A stretch of 64,000 nt of DNA, taken from the NCBI GenBank assembly GCA_029262855.1, contig JAJCYP010000049.1, positions 116,744 through 180,743 on the forward strand. The letters are read 5' to 3'. The notes under the pieces were generated by a model. The model did not search any database. It saw nothing but the letters and a program-made list of their open reading frames with translations, and was not told where the DNA came from. Made by a program: the position numbers and the translations under genes. This DNA is from Bacteroidota bacterium. Lineage in GTDB: Bacteria; Bacteroidota; Rhodothermia; Rhodothermales; UBA10348. Below, in pieces: positions 34,922 through 42,733 of the stretch; position 1 is the stretch's first letter, and each line of letters opens with the position of its first letter.

Positions 34922-34939
34922 TGCCGGGATTGTGCCAAA
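34922..34939 (-). promoter_or_regulatory. Sigma-54-type promoter of the glycosyltransferase operon
   Basis: The minus strand reads TTTGGCACAATCCCGGCA: TGGCAC at -24, GGCA at -12 and exact GG-N10-GC spacing. It lies 39 nt before the start of the 74-residue gene. Confidence 0.65.
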
Positions 34940-35281
34940 CTCACTTCAGAGGGCCGATTCTGACAAAAATGCCCATTTGGCTTTAGTCTGTAGGGTTTCC
35001 GGCCGAAAATCCAGGGTCGGCCAGCCGGCCCACTCGCGACGGACCGTTCCGATTGCGGAAGCTCTTTCCAGCCTCGCCTCCGCCGGCGGGCCTGGTGCCA
35101 TTCAGCTTCTCTATGAAGGCGTGGGCAGAGATTCGTGGCCCCTGGATTAAGGCTATCACGGGCGAGTCGATACCTGTTATGTCGAGCACCGAAGCGGCAA
35201 AAAGTCTCCGGACTGGGAACAGGTTTCCCTTTCTATGAGGAGTCTTTCGGCGCATTGGTTGCGCTGCGGGCCTCTTCGAGG
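34940..35281. other. Intergenic region upstream of fliS
   Basis: About 340 nt between the glycosyltransferase promoter and the fliS promoter. No ORF here looks genuine and I see no repeat or RNA gene. It could hold activator binding sites shared by the two divergent sigma-54-type promoters. Confidence 0.4.
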
Positions 35282-35297
35282 TCGGCACGACAGTTGA
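35282..35297 (+). promoter_or_regulatory. Candidate sigma-54 promoter of fliS-fliD
   Basis: CGGCACGACAGTTGAC has GGCACG at -24 and TTG at -12 with correct N4 spacing, but GA replaces the usually invariant GC. It lies 37 nt before fliS. Confidence 0.45.
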
Positions 35298-35334
35298 CTC
35301 ACAGTGATCCCCCGCTACCACGCCCAAATCGTCA

Positions 35335-35658
35335 ATGGCCGCCAGAAATCGATTCAACTCGTACCAGACGCAGGCTGTGCTCTCCGCATCGCCGGAGCAG
35401 CTCGTGATCAAGTTATATGATCTCGGCGTCGCCGCCTGTCACCGCGAGGACCGCCACAAATTGCGAGCGGTCCTCAAGGAATTGATCGGCTCACTGGACC
35501 TGGATGCCGGGGGCGAGATTGCCGGCCGTCTGTATTCACTCTATGTCTTCTGCATGGATCAGTCCAGCACCGGAGACCTTGAGGTCATTGGTGAACTTCT
35601 GGACGGACTCAGGGAAGCTTTCCGGGGAGTAGCAGAAAAAGCGACGCGAGCCGCTTGA
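35335..35658 (+). CDS. fliS: Flagellin export chaperone FliS
   Basis: 107 residues, close to the usual 120-130. It has FNSYQTQAVLSASPEQLVIKLYD, the FliS hallmark split across the first helix, and NKLRA-type helices after it. FliS caps the flagellin C-terminus in the cytoplasm to prevent premature polymerisation. Here it precedes fliD, while fliD-fliS is the more usual order; the gap to fliD is 4 nt. Confidence 0.9.
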   Translation: MAARNRFNSYQTQAVLSASPEQLVIKLYDLGVAACHREDRHKLRAVLKELIGSLDLDAGGEIAGRLYSLYVFCMDQSSTGDLEVIGELLDGLREAFRGVAEKATRAA

Positions 35659-35662
35659 TGCG

Positions 35663-37171
35663 ATGTTGAGCGCAATCAACAGGTCGTTGATGGCCAACAA
35701 CCCGTATGAGCAGCTTCTGACTCAGATCATACGGATCGAAAGCCAACCCCGTCAGGCACTGGAGCAGCGCCTGAGCATGACTCAGCGCCAGTCCGACATT
35801 CTCGGAGACATGGACAGCTCGGTCTCCGCGCTCCATTCGTTGATGGAGACGTTCAACGACACCATCACCAGCCCGCTCGACGGGCGTGCCGCTTCGATTT
35901 CCGACGATTCCTATTTCGGAGCTACGGCTGCCGAGGGTGCGGTCTCGGGAAGCCACACGATGAAGGTGGAGCGTCTGGCCTCGACCGACACCCGCCTCAG
36001 CAAGCAGTACACGAGTGTCGACGGCGACTTGCGGTCCTATTTCGACACCAATGGATCCCAGACGTTCACGATCAGTGTGGCGGCTCCGACCGATGTGGAC
36101 GAAGACAACCGTGAGGACGTCAGCGTAACCGTTGATCCGGATGTCGCGCTGACTGAAAACGAGGACATTCTCCAGTACATCTCGACCACCATCAACGAGG
36201 CAATGAACGCCGCGATGGATGCCGAGACGATTCAGTCCGACGAGAAGGCCGTCGCTTCGATGGTGAACGAGACCACCGACACGGCCCGGTTTACCCTTCG
36301 CTCGGGGCAGACCGGTTTCGAGAACCGCGTGACGTTCACCGATTCGGCCAACGGGCTCCTGGCAGCTCTGGATGTCTCAAATGCAGCCGTAGCCTCCGGC
36401 ACAGGCGGTGGCTACGTCACCGACCTTGGAACGACCGAATCCAATTCGCTCCTGAACAGCAAGTTCAACCTGGACGGCCTGACCATGTACCGGTCGGATA
36501 ACCAGGTATCGGACGCCTTGACCGGTGTCACACTCAACCTGAAGGAAGTCCAGACCACTTCACTGGACTTCTCGGTGGGGCCTGACGTCGAAGGTATCAA
36601 GTCGCAGGTTTCCGACTTCATCACCAAGTACAACGAAATTGTAACGCAGCTCGCCGGCTCGACCATGATCGACGGCGACCTTGGTGTCCGGGGCGTCTTC
36701 GCAGGCGATCCGACCATGCGAAGCCTGCGATTCAATCTGCGAAACGACATTGCAGCAACGGTCACGAGCCAGTCCGCGGGCATGGTCCAGTCCATTGCCG
36801 AGCTGGGCATCAAGATTTCCGAAGACGGGAGCCTGTCGATCGACGACGATGACATCTTTGATGAGGCGATCGAGTCAGACCCCATCGCTTTCAAGGCCCT
36901 CTTTACGGGCTCGGATGGAATTGCCCAGCGCCTTGAAGCCAGACTGGACGGCTATCTGGGCGCCGACGGAATCTTTGACAACCGCGTGGACGTCCTGGAC
37001 GACTCGGTTCGCCGAATCGGCGACCAGCTCAAAGATTTTGATGATCGCATGTACCGCCGCGAAAACCAGCTCCGGGCGCAGTATGCCAAGATTCAGGAAT
37101 CGATTTCCCTCTTCCAGGGTCAACAGCAGTTCATGAGTGGACTGATCGGTGGCGGCAGCGGGTTCTTCTAG
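35663..37171 (+). CDS. fliD: Flagellar filament cap protein FliD (HAP2)
   Basis: 502 residues. The N-terminal domain has YEQLLTQIIRIESQPRQALE, the middle has the AEGAVSGSHTMKVERLA region, and the C-terminal domain has VSDFITKYNEIVTQL, then LGIKISEDGSLSID and RRENQLRAQYAKIQ. FliD caps the filament tip and guides flagellin folding. It is co-transcribed with fliS; the chaperone gene fliT follows after a gap that has its own candidate promoter. Confidence 0.93.
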   Translation: MLSAINRSLMANNPYEQLLTQIIRIESQPRQALEQRLSMTQRQSDILGDMDSSVSALHSLMETFNDTITSPLDGRAASISDDSYFGATAAEGAVSGSHTMKVERLASTDTRLSKQYTSVDGDLRSYFDTNGSQTFTISVAAPTDVDEDNREDVSVTVDPDVALTENEDILQYISTTINEAMNAAMDAETIQSDEKAVASMVNETTDTARFTLRSGQTGFENRVTFTDSANGLLAALDVSNAAVASGTGGGYVTDLGTTESNSLLNSKFNLDGLTMYRSDNQVSDALTGVTLNLKEVQTTSLDFSVGPDVEGIKSQVSDFITKYNEIVTQLAGSTMIDGDLGVRGVFAGDPTMRSLRFNLRNDIAATVTSQSAGMVQSIAELGIKISEDGSLSIDDDDIFDEAIESDPIAFKALFTGSDGIAQRLEARLDGYLGADGIFDNRVDVLDDSVRRIGDQLKDFDDRMYRRENQLRAQYAKIQESISLFQGQQQFMSGLIGGGSGFF

Positions 37172-37257
37172 ACCCTGACCGCGCCTTCAGGCGGCCCAAG
37201 ATGGATTTCCACCGTTCTCGGCCGTCGAACCGCCCCTCCCCTTCTGCAAAGTGGGAC

Positions 37258-37273
37258 TGGCACGCTCCTTGAT
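37258..37273 (+). promoter_or_regulatory. Candidate sigma-54 promoter of fliT-flgM
   Basis: TGGCACGCTCCTTGAT matches the -24 TGGCACG exactly and has TTG at -12 with correct N4 spacing; GA replaces GC. It lies 29 nt before the fliT start. A small palindrome (GGTTGA-ACAG-TCAACC, 37281-37296) separates it from the start codon. Confidence 0.45.
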
Positions 37274-37301
37274 GTATGGAGGTTGAACAGTCAACCTTCC
37301 C

Positions 37302-37637
37302 ATGCCTCACACCGAACTCCAGACACTGATTGACCTCGGCGACGATATGCTCGCCGCCTTGGAGCAGGGAGACGTCGAGCGGTTTTCGGACCTGCTTGAG
37401 CACCGGGGCAGACTGGTCCGCTCCATTCGGGCGGACCTTGAGCCCGGCGTGCTGTCGGATGCTGCACGGGAAACGCTGGAATCGCAGAGTGCGCGTCTTG
37501 AAGACGCCATGCGCTCGACCAAGGAAGGACTTGGGGCTGCCGTTTCGGCGGTTTCCCGGTTCAGGTCGGCCCGCGATTCCTACCGCAAGCGCCAGGGCGC
37601 ACCGCGGGGAAGGCTGAACAAAAGCCTACACGGCTAG
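37302..37637 (+). CDS. fliT: FliT-like flagellar export chaperone
   Basis: 111 residues, all-helical, with LIDLGDDMLAALEQGDVERF and LLEHRGRLVRSI, the pattern of FliT-type chaperones. FliT binds FliD before export. The call relies on size, helicity and position directly after fliD. A GGAGG sequence lies 19 nt before the start codon, with a hairpin between, an unusual arrangement. Confidence 0.65.
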   Translation: MPHTELQTLIDLGDDMLAALEQGDVERFSDLLEHRGRLVRSIRADLEPGVLSDAARETLESQSARLEDAMRSTKEGLGAAVSAVSRFRSARDSYRKRQGAPRGRLNKSLHG

Positions 37638-37671
37638 TAACGCCCTCAACCTCCCTCCCTCCAGTCAGGTC

Positions 37672-38007
37672 ATGTCCATTTCCAGCATCAATCCTGCTTC
37701 CCCCAGCGCCATTCACCAGGCTCGAACCGATGAGTCGGAAGATATACGTGGTACCCGTAAGGCGCGTGTAGAAGGAGCCGCTGCTGCCGGAGAACGGGAT
37801 GCTCTCGACATTCAGGCTGCCGCCTCCGAGTCGCCCGAACTGACGGCCGCTCGTGCGGCGCTCAAGTCCGCCGAGAACCTGGATGACACCCGACGGTCGG
37901 AGATCCAGGCCCGAATTCAGTCCGGGTTCTACTCCCAGCCGGATACCATAGAGAAGGTGGCCGGCGCCATGGCAGACGCTCTGCAGTCCAGTAAGGAATC
38001 AGAGTAG
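37672..38007 (+). CDS. flgM: Anti-sigma-28 factor FlgM
   Basis: 111 residues. The N-terminal half is disordered (Ser/Ala/Glu-rich) and the C-terminal half holds the sigma-binding helices: RRSEIQARIQSGFYSQPDTIEKVAGAM, split by the conserved G(F/Y)Y turn. FlgM holds sigma-28 until it is exported through the finished hook. It is the last gene of fliT-flgM and converges on the sigma-54 activator gene with a 4-nt gap. Confidence 0.82.
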   Translation: MSISSINPASPSAIHQARTDESEDIRGTRKARVEGAAAAGERDALDIQAAASESPELTAARAALKSAENLDDTRRSEIQARIQSGFYSQPDTIEKVAGAMADALQSSKESE

Positions 38008-38011
38008 ATCC

Positions 38012-39415
38012 CTACTCCATCAAGCCTTCTTCCCGGTAACGCTTCAGCTTGTTGCGGATGGTCCGCGCGCTGATCCCCAACTTCTGGGCCGCCTGCTGCT
38101 GATTGTTGTTCGAGTCCTCAAGCGCCTGCATGATCATGTAGCGCTCCATGTCCTCGATGGTCTCGTTCTTCGGATTGGGAGCTCCTCCCTCCTCTGATCG
38201 TGTTGGATCGGCGTCGGTAAAGAAGTCGTCGAACACGTCATCGACTTCGACCACGGAGCGCTCGGCCGACAACAGGACACCACGCTGGACAAGGTTCTCC
38301 AGTTCGCGGACGTTTCCTGGCCAACTGTACCCCCGAAACCGATCCAGAAGACCTTTTGAGAGGGTCTTCTTTTCCTGATCGTACAGGCTGCAGTACTTCT
38401 TGACGAAGTGGTCGGCCAGGATGGCCACGTCGCTACTGTGATCGCGCAGCGGCGGAACGGTCAGCGGAAACACCGCCAGACGGTGGTAGAGGTCTTCCCG
38501 AAAAATGCCGGCCGAAATGGCCGAGCTCAGATTCCTGTTGCTGGTGGCGATCACCCTGACGTCCACCTTCTGAACGTCGGTGGACCCCACCCGCTGGAAC
38601 TCGCTCTCCTGCAGCACACGCAGCAGCTTGGCCTGAACTGACAGGTCAATTTCGGTGATCTCATCCAGCAGGAGCGTGCCGCCGTCGGCCCGCTCAAAGG
38701 CACCGGTCATGTCATCAATCGCCCCGGTGAACGACCCCTTCTTGTGTCCGAAGAGGTGACTCTCCACCAACTCCCGAGGAAGGTTCGCGCAGTTGAGTGT
38801 GAGATAGGTCTTGTCCGACCGGTCGCTCATCTCGTGGATAGTGCGGGCCAGAACCTCCTTCCCTGTCCCACTCTCCCCCTGGATGAACACGGGAGCACGG
38901 TTGGAAGAAATTCGCGGCAGTACTTCCTTGATCCGCTTGACGGACGGAGCTTCACCGATATAGGCCGTCTTCCCCGTACGCTTGCGCCGGCTTGACCGCT
39001 TGCCCTTGACGGGGGCCTCGTCCTCTTCGGGCTCATCGCCGTCCACCGGCTTGGCCAGGGAGGCCTGGACCCTCTCCACCAGCTCGGCGGTCGAGAACGG
39101 CTTGGGGATGTAGTCGATGGCGCCGTGCTGCATCATGCGAACAGCATGCTGCACGTTGGCGTGCGCTGTGATCATGATGACACGTGTCCCCGGGTAGTTC
39201 TCCCGGACATGCCCCAACAGCGCGAAGCCATCCATGTCGGGCATCATGAAGTCGGTGACGACCAGATCAAATTTGTCCTCGGCCAGCAGGTCCACGGCCT
39301 GAGAGGCACTCGAGCAGCTGGTAACCGTCATGCCATGACGGGCAAACAGCCGCTCGAACAAACTGTGGAGTAGCTGTTCGTCGTCGACGAAGAGGATGCG
39401 GGCTTTCGGGTCCAT
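38012..39415 (-). CDS. Sigma-54-dependent response regulator (FlrC/FleR/FlgR-like)
   Basis: 467 residues. The receiver domain (about 5-118) carries the phosphorylatable Asp55 in VVTDFMMPDMDG. The AAA+ domain (about 165-390) has Walker A GESGTGKE, Walker B GGTLLLDEI and a sigma-54-contact loop reading GSFTGA instead of GAFTGA. A Fis-type helix-turn-helix ends the protein (QQAAQKLGISARTIRNKLKRY). It very likely activates the sigma-54-type promoters found in this locus. No cognate kinase gene is adjacent. The Met at 39415 is chosen because the receiver begins right after it. Confidence 0.93.
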   Translation of the reverse strand: MDPKARILFVDDEQLLHSLFERLFARHGMTVTSCSSASQAVDLLAEDKFDLVVTDFMMPDMDGFALLGHVRENYPGTRVIMITAHANVQHAVRMMQHGAIDYIPKPFSTAELVERVQASLAKPVDGDEPEEDEAPVKGKRSSRRKRTGKTAYIGEAPSVKRIKEVLPRISSNRAPVFIQGESGTGKEVLARTIHEMSDRSDKTYLTLNCANLPRELVESHLFGHKKGSFTGAIDDMTGAFERADGGTLLLDEITEIDLSVQAKLLRVLQESEFQRVGSTDVQKVDVRVIATSNRNLSSAISAGIFREDLYHRLAVFPLTVPPLRDHSSDVAILADHFVKKYCSLYDQEKKTLSKGLLDRFRGYSWPGNVRELENLVQRGVLLSAERSVVEVDDVFDDFFTDADPTRSEEGGAPNPKNETIEDMERYMIMQALEDSNNNQQQAAQKLGISARTIRNKLKRYREEGLME

Positions 39416-39564
39416 GGACTGGGTGCATGCGTGAGCTGACGCTGCAATATAGCCCAAATAACTCGCCTCAGGACCGGGCAAGATTCGCCAAAAGGCCGAA
39501 ACGAATTTCCGTCCTCAAAACCCGGTATCGCCCCTGGGGCAGCCTGAGGCACGCAATCGGCAGG

Positions 39565-39580
39565 TGGCACGAAGGTTGGG
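39565..39580 (+). promoter_or_regulatory. Candidate sigma-54 promoter of the flgB operon
   Basis: TGGCACGAAGGTTGGG matches -24 TGGCACG exactly and has TTG at -12 with N4 spacing; GG replaces GC. It lies 32 nt before flgB, in the divergent space shared with the regulator gene. Confidence 0.5.
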
Positions 39581-39611
39581 TCAGGTCGGGAGCGCGCAAT
39601 CCACTTCTGCC

Positions 39612-39950
39612 ATGATCAACGACAAGACCCGGCTGCTCTCCAACGCCATGGCAACTTATGCCAGGCGGATGGACGCGATTTCCAGCAACATTGCCAACCT
39701 CGACACCCCGGGATACCGAAAAATCTCGGTCAGCTTCGAAGAGCGCCTTCAGGAGGTTCTCCACGGCGTCAACGGCGGCCGTGGGGCCGCAGACATCCGG
39801 CCCACTCTGGAGATCGGCGAGGAAGGTCCGGTTCTGGAGGACGAACTCATGGATATGGCTGATACGCAGATGCGCAATCAGTTGACCGCCCGTGCTCTCA
39901 GCGAGCACTTCAGCATGATCCGCACCGGGATCACCGGACGAACCGGTTAA
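39612..39950 (+). CDS. flgB: Flagellar basal-body rod protein FlgB
   Basis: 112 residues. RMDAISSNIANLDTPGYRK is the rod family signature and the C-terminus has TQMRNQLTARALSEHFSMI. FlgB is part of the proximal rod. It begins the large flgB-flhF run and is followed after 14 nt by flgC, whose ribosome binding site overlaps the flgB stop. A longer upstream start would lie in the promoter and is rejected. Confidence 0.92.
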   Translation: MINDKTRLLSNAMATYARRMDAISSNIANLDTPGYRKISVSFEERLQEVLHGVNGGRGAADIRPTLEIGEEGPVLEDELMDMADTQMRNQLTARALSEHFSMIRTGITGRTG

Positions 39951-39964
39951 GGAGGTACACGAGC

Positions 39965-40465
39965 ATGGATCCATCAGGACGCATTCTTTCGTTTTTCCGG
40001 ACGGCATCGAAGGGGCTTCAGGCGCAGCGCATCGCCCTCTCCACGGCTACCGAAAACATTGCCAACGCAGAAACCACGCGGACGGCAGATGGCGAGAGTT
40101 ACGCCATCAAGCGCGCCGTTCACAGAACGGACGCTTCGCAGTACAGGCAGTTTGGCCAGATGCTCTCATCGGCAGCTGGCTCGCTCAGCAACTCGGACGG
40201 CAGGCATTTGACCGGAGCCGACACGACCAGGTCCATGTCCCGTCTGGAGCTGGGGCCCGAAACCGAAGTGGTCGAGACCTTGCGCACGCGGGCCGAATAC
40301 GACCCATCCCATCCCGACTCGGACCCGGCCGGCTTCGTCCACTACCCGGACATAAACGTGGTCGAGGAGATGGCCAGAATGGTATCGGCCAACCGGCTTT
40401 ACGAGGCCAACCTCTCTTCTGTGCAGTCTGCCAAGGAACTCATCAAGCGCACGCTTGAGATCTGA
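39965..40465 (+). CDS. flgC: Flagellar basal-body rod protein FlgC
   Basis: 166 residues. It has LQAQRIALSTATENIANAET near the start (the common NIANxxT signature), YPDINVVEEMARMVSANRLYEAN near the end and a TLEI-type C-terminus. FlgC is a proximal rod subunit. A strong AAGGAGG site precedes it. It is a little longer than the usual 135-145 residues, the excess lying in the central part. Confidence 0.93.
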   Translation: MDPSGRILSFFRTASKGLQAQRIALSTATENIANAETTRTADGESYAIKRAVHRTDASQYRQFGQMLSSAAGSLSNSDGRHLTGADTTRSMSRLELGPETEVVETLRTRAEYDPSHPDSDPAGFVHYPDINVVEEMARMVSANRLYEANLSSVQSAKELIKRTLEI

Positions 40466-40479
40466 ACGCTTCCCCATTG

Positions 40480-40683
40480 ATGATTAACCCCACTACATCC
40501 AGCCTCATCCGGGGGTACACCCGGCAGTCAGCCCAGACCGGTTCTACCGGGCCTGAGGAAAAGCAGATGATTCAGGATCGCTCCCCTGAATCGAATCGCA
40601 TGTCACCGAGACTCTACGGCCGCTCCCGCCCTGTCGGTCAGGCCCCGGCGAGAATCGGTTCGTTGTTGGACATAAAGGGATAG
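40480..40683 (+). CDS. Small hypothetical protein between flgC and fliE
   Basis: 67 residues, basic and Ser/Arg/Pro-rich, ending GSLLDIKG, with no membrane segment. I do not recognise a family. It fills an otherwise 222-nt gap in a compact operon, starts 14 nt after flgC and ends 4 nt before fliE, which supports a real gene. A non-structural role such as an assembly factor is possible. Confidence 0.5.
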   Translation: MINPTTSSLIRGYTRQSAQTGSTGPEEKQMIQDRSPESNRMSPRLYGRSRPVGQAPARIGSLLDIKG

Positions 40684-40687
40684 ATCC

Positions 40688-41008
40688 ATGTCGATTTCGA
40701 TTGCACAGCTCAAACAACTCCGCGGCAATCCGCTAGGCGGCGAAGGGCTCTCCCTTCCCCAGCCACGCGAAGTCGGTACCGGCAGTCCGGGCGAATTCGG
40801 CGACCTCCTGAAGAATGCCATCGACCGCGTGGATGATGTTCAGAAGCACGCTGGCGGCGAGATCACGTCCTGGATCGCCGGCGAGCAGGAAAACCTCCAC
40901 GAGGTGATGATCTCGATGAACCACGCCCAACTCTCCTTCCAGCTTATGACTGAGGTTCGCAACCGACTCCTGGATACGTACCAGGAATTGATGCGGATGT
41001 CGGTCTGA
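40688..41008 (+). CDS. fliE: Flagellar hook-basal body protein FliE
   Basis: 106 residues. The C-terminal signature NLHEVMISMNHAQLSFQLMTEVRNRLLDTYQELMRM, split here as NLHEVMISMNHAQLSF and VRNRLLDTYQELMRM, is typical of FliE. FliE links the MS-ring to the rod. It is placed directly before fliF as usual. Confidence 0.93.
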   Translation: MSISIAQLKQLRGNPLGGEGLSLPQPREVGTGSPGEFGDLLKNAIDRVDDVQKHAGGEITSWIAGEQENLHEVMISMNHAQLSFQLMTEVRNRLLDTYQELMRMSV

Positions 41009-41027
41009 CCCCACCACAGACGAACTC

Positions 41028-42719
41028 ATGAACGGCTTTTTTCAACAACTCCTGGCGCTCTTCCAGCGCCTGCCCACGCAGCAGCGGCTGGCCATCGGGG
41101 GCGTCCTCGTCGGCGGCATCGCTGTCCTGGCCTCGGTTGCCTATTGGGCCAACGCGCCCAACTACACCGCCCTGTACAGTGGCCTGTCGCAGTCCGAAGC
41201 GGGTCAGGTGATCGACGCTCTCAAGGGCCGCGGCGTCACGTACGAACTGCGCGATGCCGGTTCGTCGGTCTACGTGCCTGAGGAGCAGGTCTTCGAACTC
41301 CGGGCCGCCATGGCGCAGGACGGTGTTGTGCAGGACGGCGCTCCCGGATACGCGGAGATCTTCGACGGCGGAACGCTCGGAATGACCGACTTTCTGCAGC
41401 GACTCAATACCCGGCGGGCCCAGGAAGGGGAGCTTTCCCGAACCATCACCAGTCTCCAGCAGGTCGACCTTGCCCGCGTCCATCTGGTGACGCCGGAGCG
41501 AAGCGCATTCCGGGACACTCAGGTCCCGCCCAGCGCCTCGGTGGTGATCAAGATGAAGCGGGGCTCCAATCTCAGTCTGACGCAGGTTGATGGAATCGCA
41601 TCGCTTGTGGCCGGGGCCGTGGAGGGTCTCGACCAGAACGACGTCACGGTTCTGGATACCAAGGGGAACGTGCTCTCCTCTGGGGGCGATGAGGACGATC
41701 AGGTGGCCACCTCCTCAACCCAACTGGAAGTTCAGCGAACGGTGGAGGGCAATCTGGTTGCCAAGGGGCAGAACATGCTCAACCGCATGCTGGGTGCCGG
41801 GAATTCCATCGTACAGATCTCGGCTTCTCTGGATTTCAGTCGCATGGTTTCCAACCGCGAGTTGATCGATCCCGAGAGCGCCACTGTGATCTCGGAAGAA
41901 AAAATTGACGAGCGTCTGACCGACGTTTCGGGCGCCAACTCGTCAGTCCGCAATTACGAAATGAGTCGGACGACGGAGACCCACGAGAAGAGCGTCGGGA
42001 CCATCGAGTACCTCACCGTATCTGTGATCATCAACCAGCGGGCCCTGCCTGTCCCGGAAGACGCCGCCGACGGGGCGGAGCCCATTTATTACGAGTACAC
42101 CCAGGCCGAGCTCAGCGAGATCCAGGGCCTGGTACAGAACGCAGTTGGATTCGACTCGGAACGAGGTGACCGAATCACCATCAGCCAGCGAAAATTTCAG
42201 GACGAGGGGATTGACCCCATCATCGCCGAATTCCAGGCGCTCGAGAAGTCTGAGCGAATGACATCCTACTTCCGATTCGGTCTCATTGCGCTGGCCTTGG
42301 TTCTTGCGTTCCTGCTCGCGCGTCGGGCCGGAAAACAGGTCACGCAGCGTCGCGATCCTGCGCCAGGCAGGCTTGATGGCGGCGGCTATTACGATTCCCA
42401 GGGCAACCTGATTGGCGCCGGCAATCGATTCGAACTTAGCGGAGGCGTCGCGCCCGGCCACACGCTGGCCCGTGGAGGCGCGGGCGGCATGAGCATGGAG
42501 GATGCCTTCGCAGCCGGAATGTCCGAAGAAGAGGTTGTCCTTCTTTCGGCCGACCGCCAACTCAATCCGGCCTCAGATCCCTACTCCGAGAAGTTCGACG
42601 TACGACCGCCTTCCAAGGATCCCCTCTTCGATCAGGTACGCCAGCTTGTGTCCGCCACCCCAGACGACGCCGCAGCCGCCATCCGGAAGTGGATGGGTAA
42701 GGAATCGCGCGCCATCTAA
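41028..42719 (+). CDS. fliF: Flagellar MS-ring protein FliF
   Basis: 563 residues. The first membrane helix lies near residues 22-43, followed by the ring-building motifs (YTALYSGLSQSEAGQVIDAL, RRAQEGELSRTITSL, ARVHLVTPERSAF, SASVVIKMKRG). The second membrane helix is near residues 415-432. The C-terminal tail (DPLFDQVRQLVSATPDDAAAAI) is the FliG-binding segment. FliF forms the inner-membrane MS- and C-ring base. Confidence 0.96.
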   Translation: MNGFFQQLLALFQRLPTQQRLAIGGVLVGGIAVLASVAYWANAPNYTALYSGLSQSEAGQVIDALKGRGVTYELRDAGSSVYVPEEQVFELRAAMAQDGVVQDGAPGYAEIFDGGTLGMTDFLQRLNTRRAQEGELSRTITSLQQVDLARVHLVTPERSAFRDTQVPPSASVVIKMKRGSNLSLTQVDGIASLVAGAVEGLDQNDVTVLDTKGNVLSSGGDEDDQVATSSTQLEVQRTVEGNLVAKGQNMLNRMLGAGNSIVQISASLDFSRMVSNRELIDPESATVISEEKIDERLTDVSGANSSVRNYEMSRTTETHEKSVGTIEYLTVSVIINQRALPVPEDAADGAEPIYYEYTQAELSEIQGLVQNAVGFDSERGDRITISQRKFQDEGIDPIIAEFQALEKSERMTSYFRFGLIALALVLAFLLARRAGKQVTQRRDPAPGRLDGGGYYDSQGNLIGAGNRFELSGGVAPGHTLARGGAGGMSMEDAFAAGMSEEEVVLLSADRQLNPASDPYSEKFDVRPPSKDPLFDQVRQLVSATPDDAAAAIRKWMGKESRAI

Positions 42720-42733
42720 CCCCACCACTTCCC

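Noticed and set aside
34983..35411. 142-codon minus-strand ORF upstream of fliS
   Set aside because: It overlaps the fliS start and candidate promoter and shows no recognisable domain.
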